Positions 53,586 through 62,483 are shown, counted from the stretch's first letter. The stretch is DNA of 64,000 nucleotides from Paenibacillus sp. FSL H8-0048 (GCF_038002825.1 NZ_JBBODF010000001.1:3906001-3970000), one strand, 5' to 3'. Made by a program: numbers and translations. The notes: a model not told the origin generated them from the letters alone.

Positions 53586-54710
53586 CTATGAACCATCCGG
53601 CTGCTGCTCTGGAAGAGCCTTGTGAATGCTGCTCCTTTTGCGGACAACAAGCTCAGCTGTAAGCCACAGCAGCACAGGAATCACCACTTCGAACGGAAGG
53701 GCATATACCTTGTAGATGTGATACGCGAACTCTTCCATTTCCATAATATTGGAATAGATGAAGTCCGACAGATAGATCATGATCAGTCCCATCTGCAGCA
53801 CTACAGACCGGTAGCTCCCAAGCTTGAATACCTTCGCTACCCCGTTACAGGTTACATACAGACACAGACTGACCTTGACGAAGAGCGCGGTAACAAACAC
53901 AATGGCCGCCGAGCCCTCGATCCTCGTAACGAAATCGCCGATATTTATCCGGCTGACCGCCACATAAGACGGGAAGTACAGACCGGACAGAATATCAGGA
54001 CCCAGCATCAGCAGATTGCGCAGTGTAATCATAATAATGATCCCCCCGGCAATCAGTGTGCTGCTGACCAGCACCCGCTTGGCAGAGCCCTTGGCCGGAA
54101 TGGCGCTGAACGCGCCCAGGAAGACTACAATCTCGGCAAAAGGGAAGGTGAACGAGCCAGCTGTATCTGCAAGAATAAGGCCAAATCTGGTATGGAGCAG
54201 CGGCTTCAGATGATGGTACTCAAACTTGGGTACAGAGAGCAGTTGTAGGACCACAATTACAATCAGCGAGAAGAGCAGCAGGAATTTGGCGCTTCTTCCA
54301 AGCACCTCAATCCCGGCATGGACCACCCAGATACAGAGCAGGCCAATCATAAGCATGGGTGCGAGCATCGGAGTTGCAGTTAAAGCCACGGTCTTGCTGA
54401 ACTCCCCGAAATTACGCAGCACCAGCGCTCCCAGATGTAAAGCATACCAGATATACAGACAACAGAGCATCCGTCCCAGGACGGAGCCGAACACTGCAAT
54501 CAACATATCATACAGATCCTTGCCCGGAAACAGGACATGGAGTCTCGCATAGATCATCATAAGCGGAAGGGCCAGCATAATCGCCAGCAGTTGGGCAATC
54601 CAGCTGCTGTTGCCGGATTGTGACGAGGTGCCCAGGAACAGGGAAGCGCCGGTGATAAATAATACAGCGATGCTGATCGACTGGCCAGCCGGGATAATCT
54701 CTTTGCTCAC
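53586..54710 (-). CDS. Spore germination protein, GerAB (B subunit) family
   Basis: This is the integral-membrane B subunit of a germinant receptor, a member of the APC/spore germination permease family. The 374-residue protein has ten helices and begins KEIIPAGQSISIAVLFITGASLF. The GTG at 54710 is preferred because AAGGAGG precedes it at eight bases; an upstream GTG overlaps that site. It probably binds the germinant amino acid or sugar. It is the last gene of the operon A-C-small-B. Confidence 0.92.
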   Translation of the reverse strand: MSKEIIPAGQSISIAVLFITGASLFLGTSSQSGNSSWIAQLLAIMLALPLMMIYARLHVLFPGKDLYDMLIAVFGSVLGRMLCCLYIWYALHLGALVLRNFGEFSKTVALTATPMLAPMLMIGLLCIWVVHAGIEVLGRSAKFLLLFSLIVIVVLQLLSVPKFEYHHLKPLLHTRFGLILADTAGSFTFPFAEIVVFLGAFSAIPAKGSAKRVLVSSTLIAGGIIIMITLRNLLMLGPDILSGLYFPSYVAVSRINIGDFVTRIEGSAAIVFVTALFVKVSLCLYVTCNGVAKVFKLGSYRSVVLQMGLIMIYLSDFIYSNIMEMEEFAYHIYKVYALPFEVVIPVLLWLTAELVVRKRSSIHKALPEQQPDGS

Positions 54711-54737
54711 ACTCTCCTCCTCCTTCAGTGTCACGCG

Positions 54738-54941
54738 CTAATATAACCTTTTGATCCAATCCACAAACAGCGGGGACGGACTGGGTATCTCCCAGTTCAT
54801 CGAGAGTGCGAAGGCCAGCGCGAAGGAGATCAGGTACAGGGCAGAGCAGACCAGGAAATCCCGTTTCATTCCCTTCTTCCGCAGCCCATATGGATCAATG
54901 ACAGCGATCAAGGCATAGATCAACACCACGTAAATAACCAT
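54738..54941 (-). CDS. Small two-helix membrane protein, germinant receptor D-subunit-like
   Basis: This 67-residue protein has two predicted helices (about 2-20 and 29-47) and a short C-terminal WIKRLY. Small two-helix D proteins are encoded in several Bacillus ger operons, where they modulate the receptor, and this gene has that position. It starts three bases after the stop of the C-subunit gene, with a GGGGG site. The assignment rests on context and topology, since sequences of D subunits vary. Confidence 0.75.
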   Translation of the reverse strand: MVIYVVLIYALIAVIDPYGLRKKGMKRDFLVCSALYLISFALAFALSMNWEIPSPSPLFVDWIKRLY

Positions 54942-54944
54942 AGC

Positions 54945-56102
54945 TTAATCCCCCAGCCGGATGGCCCGCGATGTCTTGGCACTGCTCTGTATCGTCACCT
55001 TGGACTTGACGTTCACTTCAAGACCGGCAAAGACCTCTGGCCAGTGATCCTTCACCTCCGCCCAGAGCTTGGGCTGGTTCTCGTACAGGCTCTCGCCAAA
55101 GCCAAAAATATCAGCGTCATATTGCTGCTGCATCTTATGAACTAACGTAAGAATATCTGCCTGCAGCTCCTCAGCCGCCCTTTGCTCAATATCATGAATC
55201 GTCTCATTTTCTAAGAATCCGTCCGTGGTCATCACCTCATCCAGCCCTGTCTTGGTTTCCGTTCGAATCTCCATCCGAAGCCTGCCATCTACCATTTGGT
55301 GCTTCAGCTTGGTCTGATTGGAGACAATCTCCAGGGAATACGCCGGGTTCCCCCGCTTATCATCCACAACCAGCACCCCTCCCTGCAGTACATTTTTGAT
55401 CATAAGCATCGTCTTCGTCTCATCGCCGCTCAGTTTGCCCACCATCCGGTCCTTCAAGAATAAGGCGGTGCCTGCCACCCTCTCGCTCCTCTCACCATTT
55501 TTCCGGTGAATATGAATGATTGGGGCCGTTGCATTAATCCCCGAAGTCTCCAGCTTGTCAATGAAATCCCAGATCTCCACAGCCGGAGCGATGTTCGTAT
55601 ACTTCTCGTCACGCATCATCTGGGCCAATTCAAAAGACAGGATCGCTTCCGTGGTACTGTTCAGATTGAGCACCTCGCGGGCCGTCTTCTCTCCTGACAC
55701 GAAGATGAACACATCTGAACGGGTCTCCGTGTCCCGGCTGTACCAGTCAATGACTTTCACCAGCCCCTCTCTGGCGGCTTCCTCACTGATGATTATGGCC
55801 TTGGCATGACTCCAGAACAGCTTCTTGCCGGTCATAGAGATCATATTGCGGACGATTTCAAACATCGTATTCCCGCTGAGGCTGACCATTTTATAGCCCG
55901 CCTGAGCCTTGTCGGCTGCCCCGCCAGTATCTACGATCTCTGCTGTAAGCAGCAGCTTCCCATCCTCATCCTTATCAATGGCCACCCCGGCTACAATCGC
56001 CATATCATCCACCTCGGCATAATTCCAGCAGCCGGTGAGTCCCAGGCTCAGCAGCAGCAGTAGCGAGATCAGAGAGGCGCCCCCTCTTCGCAGAGACCTC
56101 AT
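54945..56102 (-). CDS. Spore germination protein, Ger(x)C (C subunit) lipoprotein
   Basis: This is the lipoprotein C subunit of a germinant receptor, 385 residues. The signal ends in the lipobox LGLTGCWNYAEVDDM (Cys near residue 24), then the GVAIDKDEDGKLLLTAEIVD start and the Ger(x)C C-terminal domain follow. The ATG at 56102 overlaps the A-gene stop as ATGA, so the longer upstream frame is not used. It should sit on the outer face of the spore inner membrane. Confidence 0.92.
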   Translation of the reverse strand: MRSLRRGGASLISLLLLLSLGLTGCWNYAEVDDMAIVAGVAIDKDEDGKLLLTAEIVDTGGAADKAQAGYKMVSLSGNTMFEIVRNMISMTGKKLFWSHAKAIIISEEAAREGLVKVIDWYSRDTETRSDVFIFVSGEKTAREVLNLNSTTEAILSFELAQMMRDEKYTNIAPAVEIWDFIDKLETSGINATAPIIHIHRKNGERSERVAGTALFLKDRMVGKLSGDETKTMLMIKNVLQGGVLVVDDKRGNPAYSLEIVSNQTKLKHQMVDGRLRMEIRTETKTGLDEVMTTDGFLENETIHDIEQRAAEELQADILTLVHKMQQQYDADIFGFGESLYENQPKLWAEVKDHWPEVFAGLEVNVKSKVTIQSSAKTSRAIRLGD

Positions 56103-57646
56103 GACCGCTTCGCCGGTCTTTTCGGCGGCTTCCGTCTCCGGTTGCGCATTCCAATCATCGCCGGCCGCAGATTCATATCCCACCAGGGGGCACGGATCGT
56201 TGTATCCTTAATATCCTGCGGGCGGATCGAGCCGACTCCCAGCATGTAAGAGACCCCGAAGGAGCGCAGACTCATCAGATGAATGACCAGACCGAGCAGA
56301 CCGAAGAAATATCCGTAGAGACCGAGGAAAAAGGTGGCGCCCAGCAGCGCCAGTCTGGCGATGATCAGCGGGCCGGTCAGCCTTGGATTCAGCAGAGTCG
56401 TTATCCCTGTCAAGCCCACCACGATGACCATCGGCGCACTGACAATCCGTGCATCCACAGCAGCCTGGCCCAGCACCAGCGCTCCGACAATGCTTACCGC
56501 CTGCCCAATCGAAGTCGGTATCCGCGCCCCCGCTTCCCGCAGCACCTCGAAGATGGTCAACATAAGCAGGGCTTCAACTATGGTTGGAAACGGCACCGAT
56601 TGCCTCGCAGTCGCAATGCTTAGCAGCAGCAGAGTGGGGACCATCTCCTGGGCATAGGTCACGAGGGCAATATACCCGGCCGGGATACTGATCGACATGA
56701 AGGCGCCCATCACTCGAAGCACACGGTTAAACGATGCAAAATAATAATTGATATAATAATCCTCGCTGGCCTGGAAGTTCTCTACGAATACATAAGGGAC
56801 AGTCAGCGCAAAAGGAGTGCCTTCGATAAGAACCGCAACCCGGCCCTCCAGGATTTTGCTTACCAGTGTGTCCGGCCGCTCGGTATTTCCGACAGTTTCA
56901 AACGGAGAGTACGGCTCGTCACGGATCAGCTCGGACAAATAACCCGTATCCAGAATCAGATCAAGCTCCACCTTCTCCAGCCTGTCATACAGCTCCTTAA
57001 TAATGGCAGGAGAGGTCAGGCTCTCCATATAGCAGATACAGGTCTGTGTCCTGCTGCGTGTTCCGATTTGCGTGAATTCAAATTTCAGATCCGGGTCCTG
57101 CACTCTGCGGCGGATCAGGGTCAGATTGACAAGCAGCGATTCGGTGAACCCCTCACGGGGGCCGCGCACTGCTTTTTCTGTAGTAGGCTCTTCTATCGCT
57201 CTGGAATCCCATCCCTGAACATTGATAACCAGCCCTCCGGCATAGCCATCAAGGAGCAGCACCGCCTTCCCGCTGACGACCGCTCCGATCAATCCCTCCA
57301 GCTCCCCGGTGGCCGTGACATCAGGCGTATCAATAACGGTCATCCGGATTCTTTCCATCAGAACTTTGGGGTCCCGGTACTCTTCTTCTGCGGGCTGGTA
57401 AGCAAGTACCGGCTTGATGATCCCTGTTTGAATCAGATTCCGGTCTACCATTCCATCGACATAGATTAATCCGCAGCGGACGGGAGCTCCCTGGCTATTC
57501 TCTATGATCCTTACTCTCAGTGTCCCGTCGTTATTGAAAATCTTCCGCAGCCGTTCCACCGTCTCCTCCAGCAAAGGGCTTAGCGGAGGATGCGCGGACA
57601 GGGTACCGGCAGCTTCACTGTTCAGTGCAGAATGCTTGTTCTTCAC
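56099..57646 (-). CDS. Spore germination protein, GerA (A subunit) family
   Basis: This is the A subunit of a Ger-type germinant receptor, 515 residues. The soluble N-terminal domain (about 20-270; RCGLIYVDGMVDRNLI, LEGLIGAVVSGKAVLLLDG) is followed by SEPYSPFE-like and EGRVAVLIEGTPFALTVP motifs, then about five membrane helices (275-480) and a basic C-terminal tail (RNRRRKPPKRP). The GTG at 57646 follows AGGAG at good spacing and gives the family length; the longer open frame to 57844 lacks homology. It is the first gene of the four-gene operon, which is probably made in the forespore. Confidence 0.93.
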   Translation of the reverse strand: MKNKHSALNSEAAGTLSAHPPLSPLLEETVERLRKIFNNDGTLRVRIIENSQGAPVRCGLIYVDGMVDRNLIQTGIIKPVLAYQPAEEEYRDPKVLMERIRMTVIDTPDVTATGELEGLIGAVVSGKAVLLLDGYAGGLVINVQGWDSRAIEEPTTEKAVRGPREGFTESLLVNLTLIRRRVQDPDLKFEFTQIGTRSRTQTCICYMESLTSPAIIKELYDRLEKVELDLILDTGYLSELIRDEPYSPFETVGNTERPDTLVSKILEGRVAVLIEGTPFALTVPYVFVENFQASEDYYINYYFASFNRVLRVMGAFMSISIPAGYIALVTYAQEMVPTLLLLSIATARQSVPFPTIVEALLMLTIFEVLREAGARIPTSIGQAVSIVGALVLGQAAVDARIVSAPMVIVVGLTGITTLLNPRLTGPLIIARLALLGATFFLGLYGYFFGLLGLVIHLMSLRSFGVSYMLGVGSIRPQDIKDTTIRAPWWDMNLRPAMIGMRNRRRKPPKRPAKRS

Positions 57647-57925
57647 CGCTCTCACTCCTGTCAGAGATCTATTGCTCTGATTATCCCCCGTCTCTCTAAC
57701 TCCTATTCGCCAGAATTTGCTGGATAAAAGAGCAGAAGCCGCCCGCCCTTGAACGGCACAGCAAGTAAGCCCGCTCTGTAACAGAGGGGCCGGCTTATGC
57801 CAAGCTTCATATAAGATCGTCAGTTGCTGCTCCACTAGTGCCAAAGCTCCTTACAGCAGCCGCTTTATGTTATGGTTAGTACAGTATGTTATTAGCAGAG
57901 AACGAACAATAAAGGAGCCTGTAAG

Positions 57926-58291
57926 ATGACACCATTCACGCAAAAGGTTATCCTCATCATTCAATCGATCCCGGAAGGCTCCGTCATGACCTACGGCGGA
58001 ATTGCCCGGGCAGCCGGAAGCCCCCGGGCAGCACGGCAGGTCGTGCGCATTCTGCACTCCATGAGCAGGAAGTACAAACTGCCGTGGCACAGGGTCATCA
58101 ACGCCAAAGGCATGATCTCGCTCACCGAAGACGAATCCGCCTCCCTGCAGCGGCTGTACTTAACCGGAGAGGGCATTGTCTTTGATGAACGGGGGGTGGT
58201 TGACCTGGACCGCTACCAGTATATTCCTGCTCTTGAGCTGGACATGGAACTGGAGCTTCCGGCTGACTCCGGCGATGAAGGGGAAGCTTAA
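57926..58291 (+). CDS. Alkyltransferase-like protein (ATL, MGMT family)
   Basis: This 121-residue protein resembles the DNA-binding domain of O6-alkylguanine-DNA alkyltransferase, but Trp54 replaces the acceptor Cys in the motif (LPWHRVINAKG for PCHRV). It therefore cannot repair directly and instead should mark O6-alkylguanine for nucleotide excision repair. The Tyr/Arg DNA-binding part (VMTYGGIARAAGSPRAARQVV) is present. An acidic tail extends the usual ~100 residues. AAAGGAGCC precedes the ATG. Its last four bases overlap the convergent DUF1361 gene. Confidence 0.9.
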   Translation: MTPFTQKVILIIQSIPEGSVMTYGGIARAAGSPRAARQVVRILHSMSRKYKLPWHRVINAKGMISLTEDESASLQRLYLTGEGIVFDERGVVDLDRYQYIPALELDMELELPADSGDEGEA

Positions 58292-58995
58292 CCTGCCTTC
58301 CTCCTGCCCTCGGAATAACTCCTGCGGCTCCCGCCCGCCAGCCCGTTCAGCAGGCAATACATCGTGGCATAGATCACCAGCAGCACAAAGGCGATGAACA
58401 GGCTGAAGAACACAGACTGCCGGTTCAGACTGTCCATGACCAGCCGGTAGAGCTGATGGCGGTCCGTCAGCACATCCCAGCTGTTCAGCCGGTAGACTCT
58501 GCCGAGCAGGACGCCGTAGCCGCCCATGACACAGGCGAACAGAACGAATATCCATGAGAGCAGCATGTTGCTTTTGCGGTAGATCACGTGCTGGAACTGG
58601 TACAGGGAGAAGAAGCCGGTCAGCCAGCCGCTCCAGGTGAACAGGAGGAGGGTGGTCAGATCATACCAGTACCGGTTCTGGATCGTTCCGCCAACGATAT
58701 ACTTGCTTTTGCGGACGGTCAGATGGATCAGATCAGTCATAATATAAGGCGCATTCGGAAAAAACAGCAGCCAGGCTACGCCCAGCGGCAGAATCAGCAG
58801 TCCCCCGATCTTCCGCTTATCCAGCTCATGCGCGGCCATGGAGAAGAAGAACGGCACCCAGGCCAGAAACAGATTCCAGAGCAGAAAGGCATAGAACGTA
58901 TCCGTCTGCAGCGAAACTACCCGGTACACCGCAAGCGTTGCCCCCGTCATAGCAGCCAGTAGGATGAAGACCTTGGTGTAATTCAGTTCTTTCAT
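58288..58995 (-). CDS. DUF1361 membrane protein
   Basis: This 235-residue integral membrane protein has about seven helices and the DUF1361 motifs LLWNLFLAWVPFFFS, LFFPNAPYIMTDLIHL and RYWYDLTTLLLFTWSG. No function is known. It is a single gene. The start has AAGGGG upstream at a rather long distance. It is convergent with the ATL gene, overlapping its end by four bases. Confidence 0.9.
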   Translation of the reverse strand: MKELNYTKVFILLAAMTGATLAVYRVVSLQTDTFYAFLLWNLFLAWVPFFFSMAAHELDKRKIGGLLILPLGVAWLLFFPNAPYIMTDLIHLTVRKSKYIVGGTIQNRYWYDLTTLLLFTWSGWLTGFFSLYQFQHVIYRKSNMLLSWIFVLFACVMGGYGVLLGRVYRLNSWDVLTDRHQLYRLVMDSLNRQSVFFSLFIAFVLLVIYATMYCLLNGLAGGSRRSYSEGRRKAG

Positions 58996-59128
58996 GAAGG
59001 ATAATCCCCTTACCTTGATATAGTCGAATGATGTAATTGTACAAATATGGGGCAGGAGTGTCCAATATGGGAGGGTTTAATACGGGAGGGTTCACGGGGA
59101 ATCTGGTGACAATTGGACAAGACATAAT

Positions 59129-59174
59129 AAAACCGGCGGGAAATTTACGTCTGTAAATTCCCCGCCGGTTTTTG
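59129..59174. terminator. Terminator-like hairpin
   Basis: AAAACCGGCGGG and AATTTAC pair with GTAAATT and CCCGCCGGTTTT, with T/A tracts on both sides. It lies beyond the NTF2-like gene end and upstream of the DUF1361 gene. It most likely ends the NTF2-like transcript. Confidence 0.8.
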
Positions 59175-59242
59175 CTTTGAGCTAATTTGTTACTGCCTAA
59201 CCGCAGGCTTATGCAGCAACCCTCATATGAATTACTTTTCGC

Positions 59243-59671
59243 TTACGAATTATATTGACTGTACTCATCCTCAGTCGTCTGCACGTTCTTCAGATACGTA
59301 ATCTGCCCCATATCATTCACACGCATAATATCTATACCCGCCTTCGCATAGACCGTGCCGTCGGCAGCTTGTCCGCATACTGCCCAGTTGGTCAGGTAGC
59401 TGCCGTCAGGCTGAAGTACCCATGCGTCCCACATATGTTTAATGTCTTTGTTATGTTCATAAAAAGTCTTAATCACTATCTCGAATCCTGTGCGGCTTCT
59501 CCCGCCCGACACAATTTCAGCATCCGGCGTGAACAGTGACAATAAGTCTTGCATAGCCCGATCGTCGGTGCGAGAGGCATCATACAAACGGAAATAGTTA
59601 TTTAACATGGTTATGTTCTTATCCGTGTGTTGAGCGTTAGTGGTATTACCGGCAGTTGTTGTGTTAGACAT
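59243..59671 (-). CDS. NTF2-like / SnoaL-like protein
   Basis: This 142-residue cytosolic protein has the cone-shaped NTF2 fold pattern (LNNYFRLYDASRTDDRAMQDLLSLFTPDAEIVSGG, then IKHMWDAWVLQPDGSYLTNWAVCG and MGQITYLKN). Such proteins are isomerases, hydrolases or binding proteins. No active-site signature can be named. CAGGAGG precedes the ATG. It is divergent from an ArsR gene, and a palindrome lies between the -35 and -10 boxes of its promoter, so it is probably repressed by that regulator. Confidence 0.82.
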   Translation of the reverse strand: MSNTTTAGNTTNAQHTDKNITMLNNYFRLYDASRTDDRAMQDLLSLFTPDAEIVSGGRSRTGFEIVIKTFYEHNKDIKHMWDAWVLQPDGSYLTNWAVCGQAADGTVYAKAGIDIMRVNDMGQITYLKNVQTTEDEYSQYNS

Positions 59672-59720
59672 TTTGTTACCTCCTGAAGTTTCTGTAGTGT
59701 TATACTTAGTCGGGTTTTAT

Positions 59721-59740
59721 AGTTCGAATATTTTCGAACT
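59721..59740. promoter_or_regulatory. Palindromic operator, site 1
   Basis: AGTTCGAATATTTTCGAACT is a near-perfect 20-bp palindrome. On the minus strand it sits between TTGAAT and TATAAA, a plausible promoter for the NTF2-like gene with a 19-bp spacer. It probably binds the neighbouring ArsR regulator. Confidence 0.65.
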
Positions 59741-59789
59741 ATTCAACACAAGAAGAACTATATCACACTTCTAAAGCAACGTAAATAAT

Positions 59790-59809
59790 AATTCGAAAAT
59801 TATCGAACA
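59790..59809. promoter_or_regulatory. Palindromic operator, site 2
   Basis: AATTCGAAAATTATCGAACA repeats the TTCGAA-N4-TCGAA pattern of site 1, 69 bp away. It directly precedes the ArsR gene, where it would give self-repression. Confidence 0.6.
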
Positions 59810-59845
59810 TTGAAAGAAGATATTGAATATGCTAGTATCTACCTT

Positions 59846-60157
59846 ATGAGACATTTACCGATACCTGCAGTTTCAGAGATGCATCTGACCACGGTCTGTA
59901 ATGCATTAGGTGACCCGTTGCGCATGAAGATTGCCTATTGTTTAGCCAGTTCTGGCGAGAGACACTGCTCCGCCTTCGAAGTCGACCACATCTCAAAATC
60001 AACATTGTCCCACCACGTTAAAATGCTTCGTGAAGCTGGAATCATCCAGCCGCGCATAGAAGGCAAACAACACTTTTATTCGCTCAGAAAAGATGATTTA
60101 AATACCCGTTTCCCAGGTCTGGTCGATATGATTCTGCACACAGGAGACTTAGGATAA
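59846..60157 (+). CDS. ArsR-family transcriptional regulator (Cys-containing)
   Basis: This is a winged-helix repressor of 103 residues from the ATG at 59846, or 115 from a TTG at 59810 that would abut an operator. The core is CNALGDPLRMKIAYCLASSG, then HISKSTLSHHVKMLREAGII and GKQHFYSLRKDDL. Cysteines (TVCNAL, AYCLAS, RHCSAF) could sense thiol stress or metal, but no full metal-binding CxC motif is present. No strong ribosome binding site marks the start. It lies divergent from an NTF2-like gene, with paired palindromes between them. Confidence 0.82.
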   Translation: MRHLPIPAVSEMHLTTVCNALGDPLRMKIAYCLASSGERHCSAFEVDHISKSTLSHHVKMLREAGIIQPRIEGKQHFYSLRKDDLNTRFPGLVDMILHTGDLG

Positions 60158-60190
60158 TATAGGATACAGTGGGGACATGTATAGTAAACG

Positions 60191-60257
60191 ACAAAGAAAT
60201 CGCTCCTTTGGGGATGGAAGGTGACCCTCCATTGTACCAAAAAGGCGATTTCTTTGT
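60191..60257. terminator. Composite hairpin, bidirectional terminator (hairpin family 2)
   Basis: ACAAAGAAATCGC pairs with GCGATTTCTTTGT outside, CTTTGG with CCAAAA next, and ATGGA with TCCAT inside. It lies between the convergent arsR and sulP genes. It shares layout and blocks with the hairpin at 35697. Confidence 0.85.
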
Positions 60258-60271
60258 GCTGATTATAAGGG

Positions 60272-62050
60272 TTATACCCCGCCGCTCAGCTTGCGGGCCA
60301 CTGCCGGAGTGCGGCCCTTGAAAGCAGCGCTGCGCGAAGAAGATTCCTCCAGCCCCGAGAGGGCGCTGCATTCTCTGAAGGCCGCATGCGCGCAGCCCCG
60401 GCAACGGCTGGGATTCACGCTGCCCAGCGCATCATTGATCGCTTCGCCGGTATGATCATAGAACTGTGAGGCACCGATCCGGTCATACAGTCCTGTTCTC
60501 TTCAGCAGCTCCAGCGGCTGGCTCTGGATACCTGAGATCATCAGCCTGCCGCCTGCCGCCTGCAATTCCTTCACCAGTGCTGCCAGATTAGCCTCGCCTG
60601 TCGTATCCATCAGCGGCACCTTGCCCATGCGCAGCAGGATAAGCTTAGGCTGATCCGGGCCGAGCCCGGGCATGGTGTGGTCGAAGCGGTAAGCGGCTCC
60701 GAAGAACAGCGGTCCCTCCACATTGTAGATTCCGATCTGCGGACAGTCGTGGCTCTCGGTTACCATATGGGCCTCAACCTTGACGGAAGACGGGTCAGGC
60801 AGCACCTTGGAGATTCTGTGTACCTCGCCCATACGCTTCACGAAGAGGACAACAGCCAGAATCAGCCCCACCTCAACCGCCACGGTCAGATCGGCGAATA
60901 CCGTCAGCAGGAAGGTAATCGCCAGCACCAGCGAATCCCCGGTCTTCAGCTTCAGCAGGTGGAGGAATTCCTTGCGTTCACTCATATTCCAGGCTACGAC
61001 CATCAGAATCGGGGCCATCGCTGCCAGCGGAATGCTGGAGGCGTACGGGGCGAACAGCAGCAGGATCAGGAACACGACCACGCCGTGAATGATCCCGGAT
61101 AGTGGAGAAGCGGCACCGCTGCGGATATTGGTAGCGGTTCTGGCAATCGCACCCGTAGCCGGTATCCCGCCGAAGAGCGGCGCAGCGATATTGGCGACCC
61201 CCTGGCCGATCAGCTCCCGGTTACTGTCATGGCGGCTGCCCGACATGCCGTCGGCCACGACTGCGGAGAGCAGCGACTCAATGGCCCCCAGCAGCGCAAT
61301 GACAAAGGCCGGACGGATCAGCAGCTTGATTTTCTCCCACGTAATGACCGGGAAGTGAAAGCTGGGGAGTGTATTCGGAATATCTCCGTAGGCAGAGCCG
61401 ATGGTCGTCACCTTGCCGCTGAAGAACAGGGCAGCGATAACCGTGGCACACAACAGTCCGATCAGAGAGCCCGGCACCTTCGGGGCAAACCGCAACCCCA
61501 GCACCACTACGGCGAGACATACCCCCGCAGTCAGAATGCTATACAGATTGATTGTGGAGAGATGCGCCCCGACCTCCTTCATATTATCGATAAAGCTCTC
61601 ATGCCGCTTCATATCCCTCAGGCCAAGGAAGTTCGCAATCTGCCCGCTGAAAATAATAACGGCAATCCCGGCCGTAAAACCAATGGTCACCGGCTTCGGA
61701 ATGAACTTAATCAATACCCCCAGCCGCAGAACACCCATCAAGACAAGAATCACCCCGGCCATCATTCCGGCAATCAGCAGATTCTCATACCCGTACTGCA
61801 TCGCAATGGCGAACAAAATAGGAATGAATGCACCCGTAGGCCCGCCAATTTGGAACCTGGACCCGCCGAATAAGGAAATCAGTATTCCGGCCACAATGGT
61901 TGTATAAATTCCGTACTCCGGCTTCACACCGGAAGCAATAGCAAATGCCATCCCGAGCGGGATGGCAATAACGCCGACGATTGTCCCTGAAATGATATCT
62001 TTGCGCAGCGAAGCAATGTTATAGCCTTTGAATCGGCCCCACCCTGTCAT
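60272..62050 (-). CDS. SulP-family anion transporter with STAS domain and Cys-rich tail
   Basis: This 592-residue membrane transporter of the SulP/SLC26 family, likely a sulfate or bicarbonate carrier, has 10-12 helices (about 10-405). The motif DIISGTIVGVIAIPLGMAFAIASG is near the start and a STAS domain (about 430-540; YNVEGPLFFGAAYRFD, LMISGIQSQPLELLKRTGL) follows. The end is unusual: CRGCAHAAFREC and more Ser/Arg-rich residues after the STAS domain, not typical of the family. AGAAGG precedes the ATG. An ArsR gene lies just upstream on the same strand. Confidence 0.9.
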   Translation of the reverse strand: MTGWGRFKGYNIASLRKDIISGTIVGVIAIPLGMAFAIASGVKPEYGIYTTIVAGILISLFGGSRFQIGGPTGAFIPILFAIAMQYGYENLLIAGMMAGVILVLMGVLRLGVLIKFIPKPVTIGFTAGIAVIIFSGQIANFLGLRDMKRHESFIDNMKEVGAHLSTINLYSILTAGVCLAVVVLGLRFAPKVPGSLIGLLCATVIAALFFSGKVTTIGSAYGDIPNTLPSFHFPVITWEKIKLLIRPAFVIALLGAIESLLSAVVADGMSGSRHDSNRELIGQGVANIAAPLFGGIPATGAIARTATNIRSGAASPLSGIIHGVVVFLILLLFAPYASSIPLAAMAPILMVVAWNMSERKEFLHLLKLKTGDSLVLAITFLLTVFADLTVAVEVGLILAVVLFVKRMGEVHRISKVLPDPSSVKVEAHMVTESHDCPQIGIYNVEGPLFFGAAYRFDHTMPGLGPDQPKLILLRMGKVPLMDTTGEANLAALVKELQAAGGRLMISGIQSQPLELLKRTGLYDRIGASQFYDHTGEAINDALGSVNPSRCRGCAHAAFRECSALSGLEESSSRSAAFKGRTPAVARKLSGGV

Positions 62051-62156
62051 CCTATAACCTTCTTTTCTCTGAATATCTGATTATTTGAATATAATACCCA
62101 CATTACTCCTGCCCGCTGCTCTTGTCAACGGGGTAATCCGCCCCCGGAAGCCGGGG

Positions 62157-62483
62157 TTATTCGCTGCGGATGCCTTCAAGCAGGGAAATGGTACTCACCA
62201 GATGATTGTCGAAAATCTGTCTGGCTACAGCCAGAAGCTCCTTGATCAGAGGATCACGGAGAGCATAGATGACAGTGGTCCCTTCCTTGACGCTGGTGAC
62301 CACATTTTTGGCCCGGAGGACGGCCAGCTGCTGGGATACCGCAGAGCCCTCGGAGCCCAGGATCGCCTGCAGCTCGTTCACATTCTTCTCGCCTTCGCTA
62401 AGCAGCTCCAGAATCCGAATTCGCATCGGGTGAGCCAGCGCCTTGAAGAATTCCGTCTTAAATTGTTGAATATCGCTGTTCAT
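62157..62483 (-). CDS. ArsR-family regulator (Cys-free)
   Basis: This 108-residue winged-helix regulator has the core FFKALAHPMRIRILELLSEGEKNVNELQ, then GSAVSQQLAVLRAKNVVTSVKEGTTVIYAL. No Cys or clear metal motif is present, so its signal is unlikely to be a metal at the classical site. It is 106 bp upstream of the SulP gene and on the same strand. It probably controls this transporter, perhaps in response to sulfur species or pH; this is inference. Confidence 0.9.
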   Translation of the reverse strand: MNSDIQQFKTEFFKALAHPMRIRILELLSEGEKNVNELQAILGSEGSAVSQQLAVLRAKNVVTSVKEGTTVIYALRDPLIKELLAVARQIFDNHLVSTISLLEGIRSE

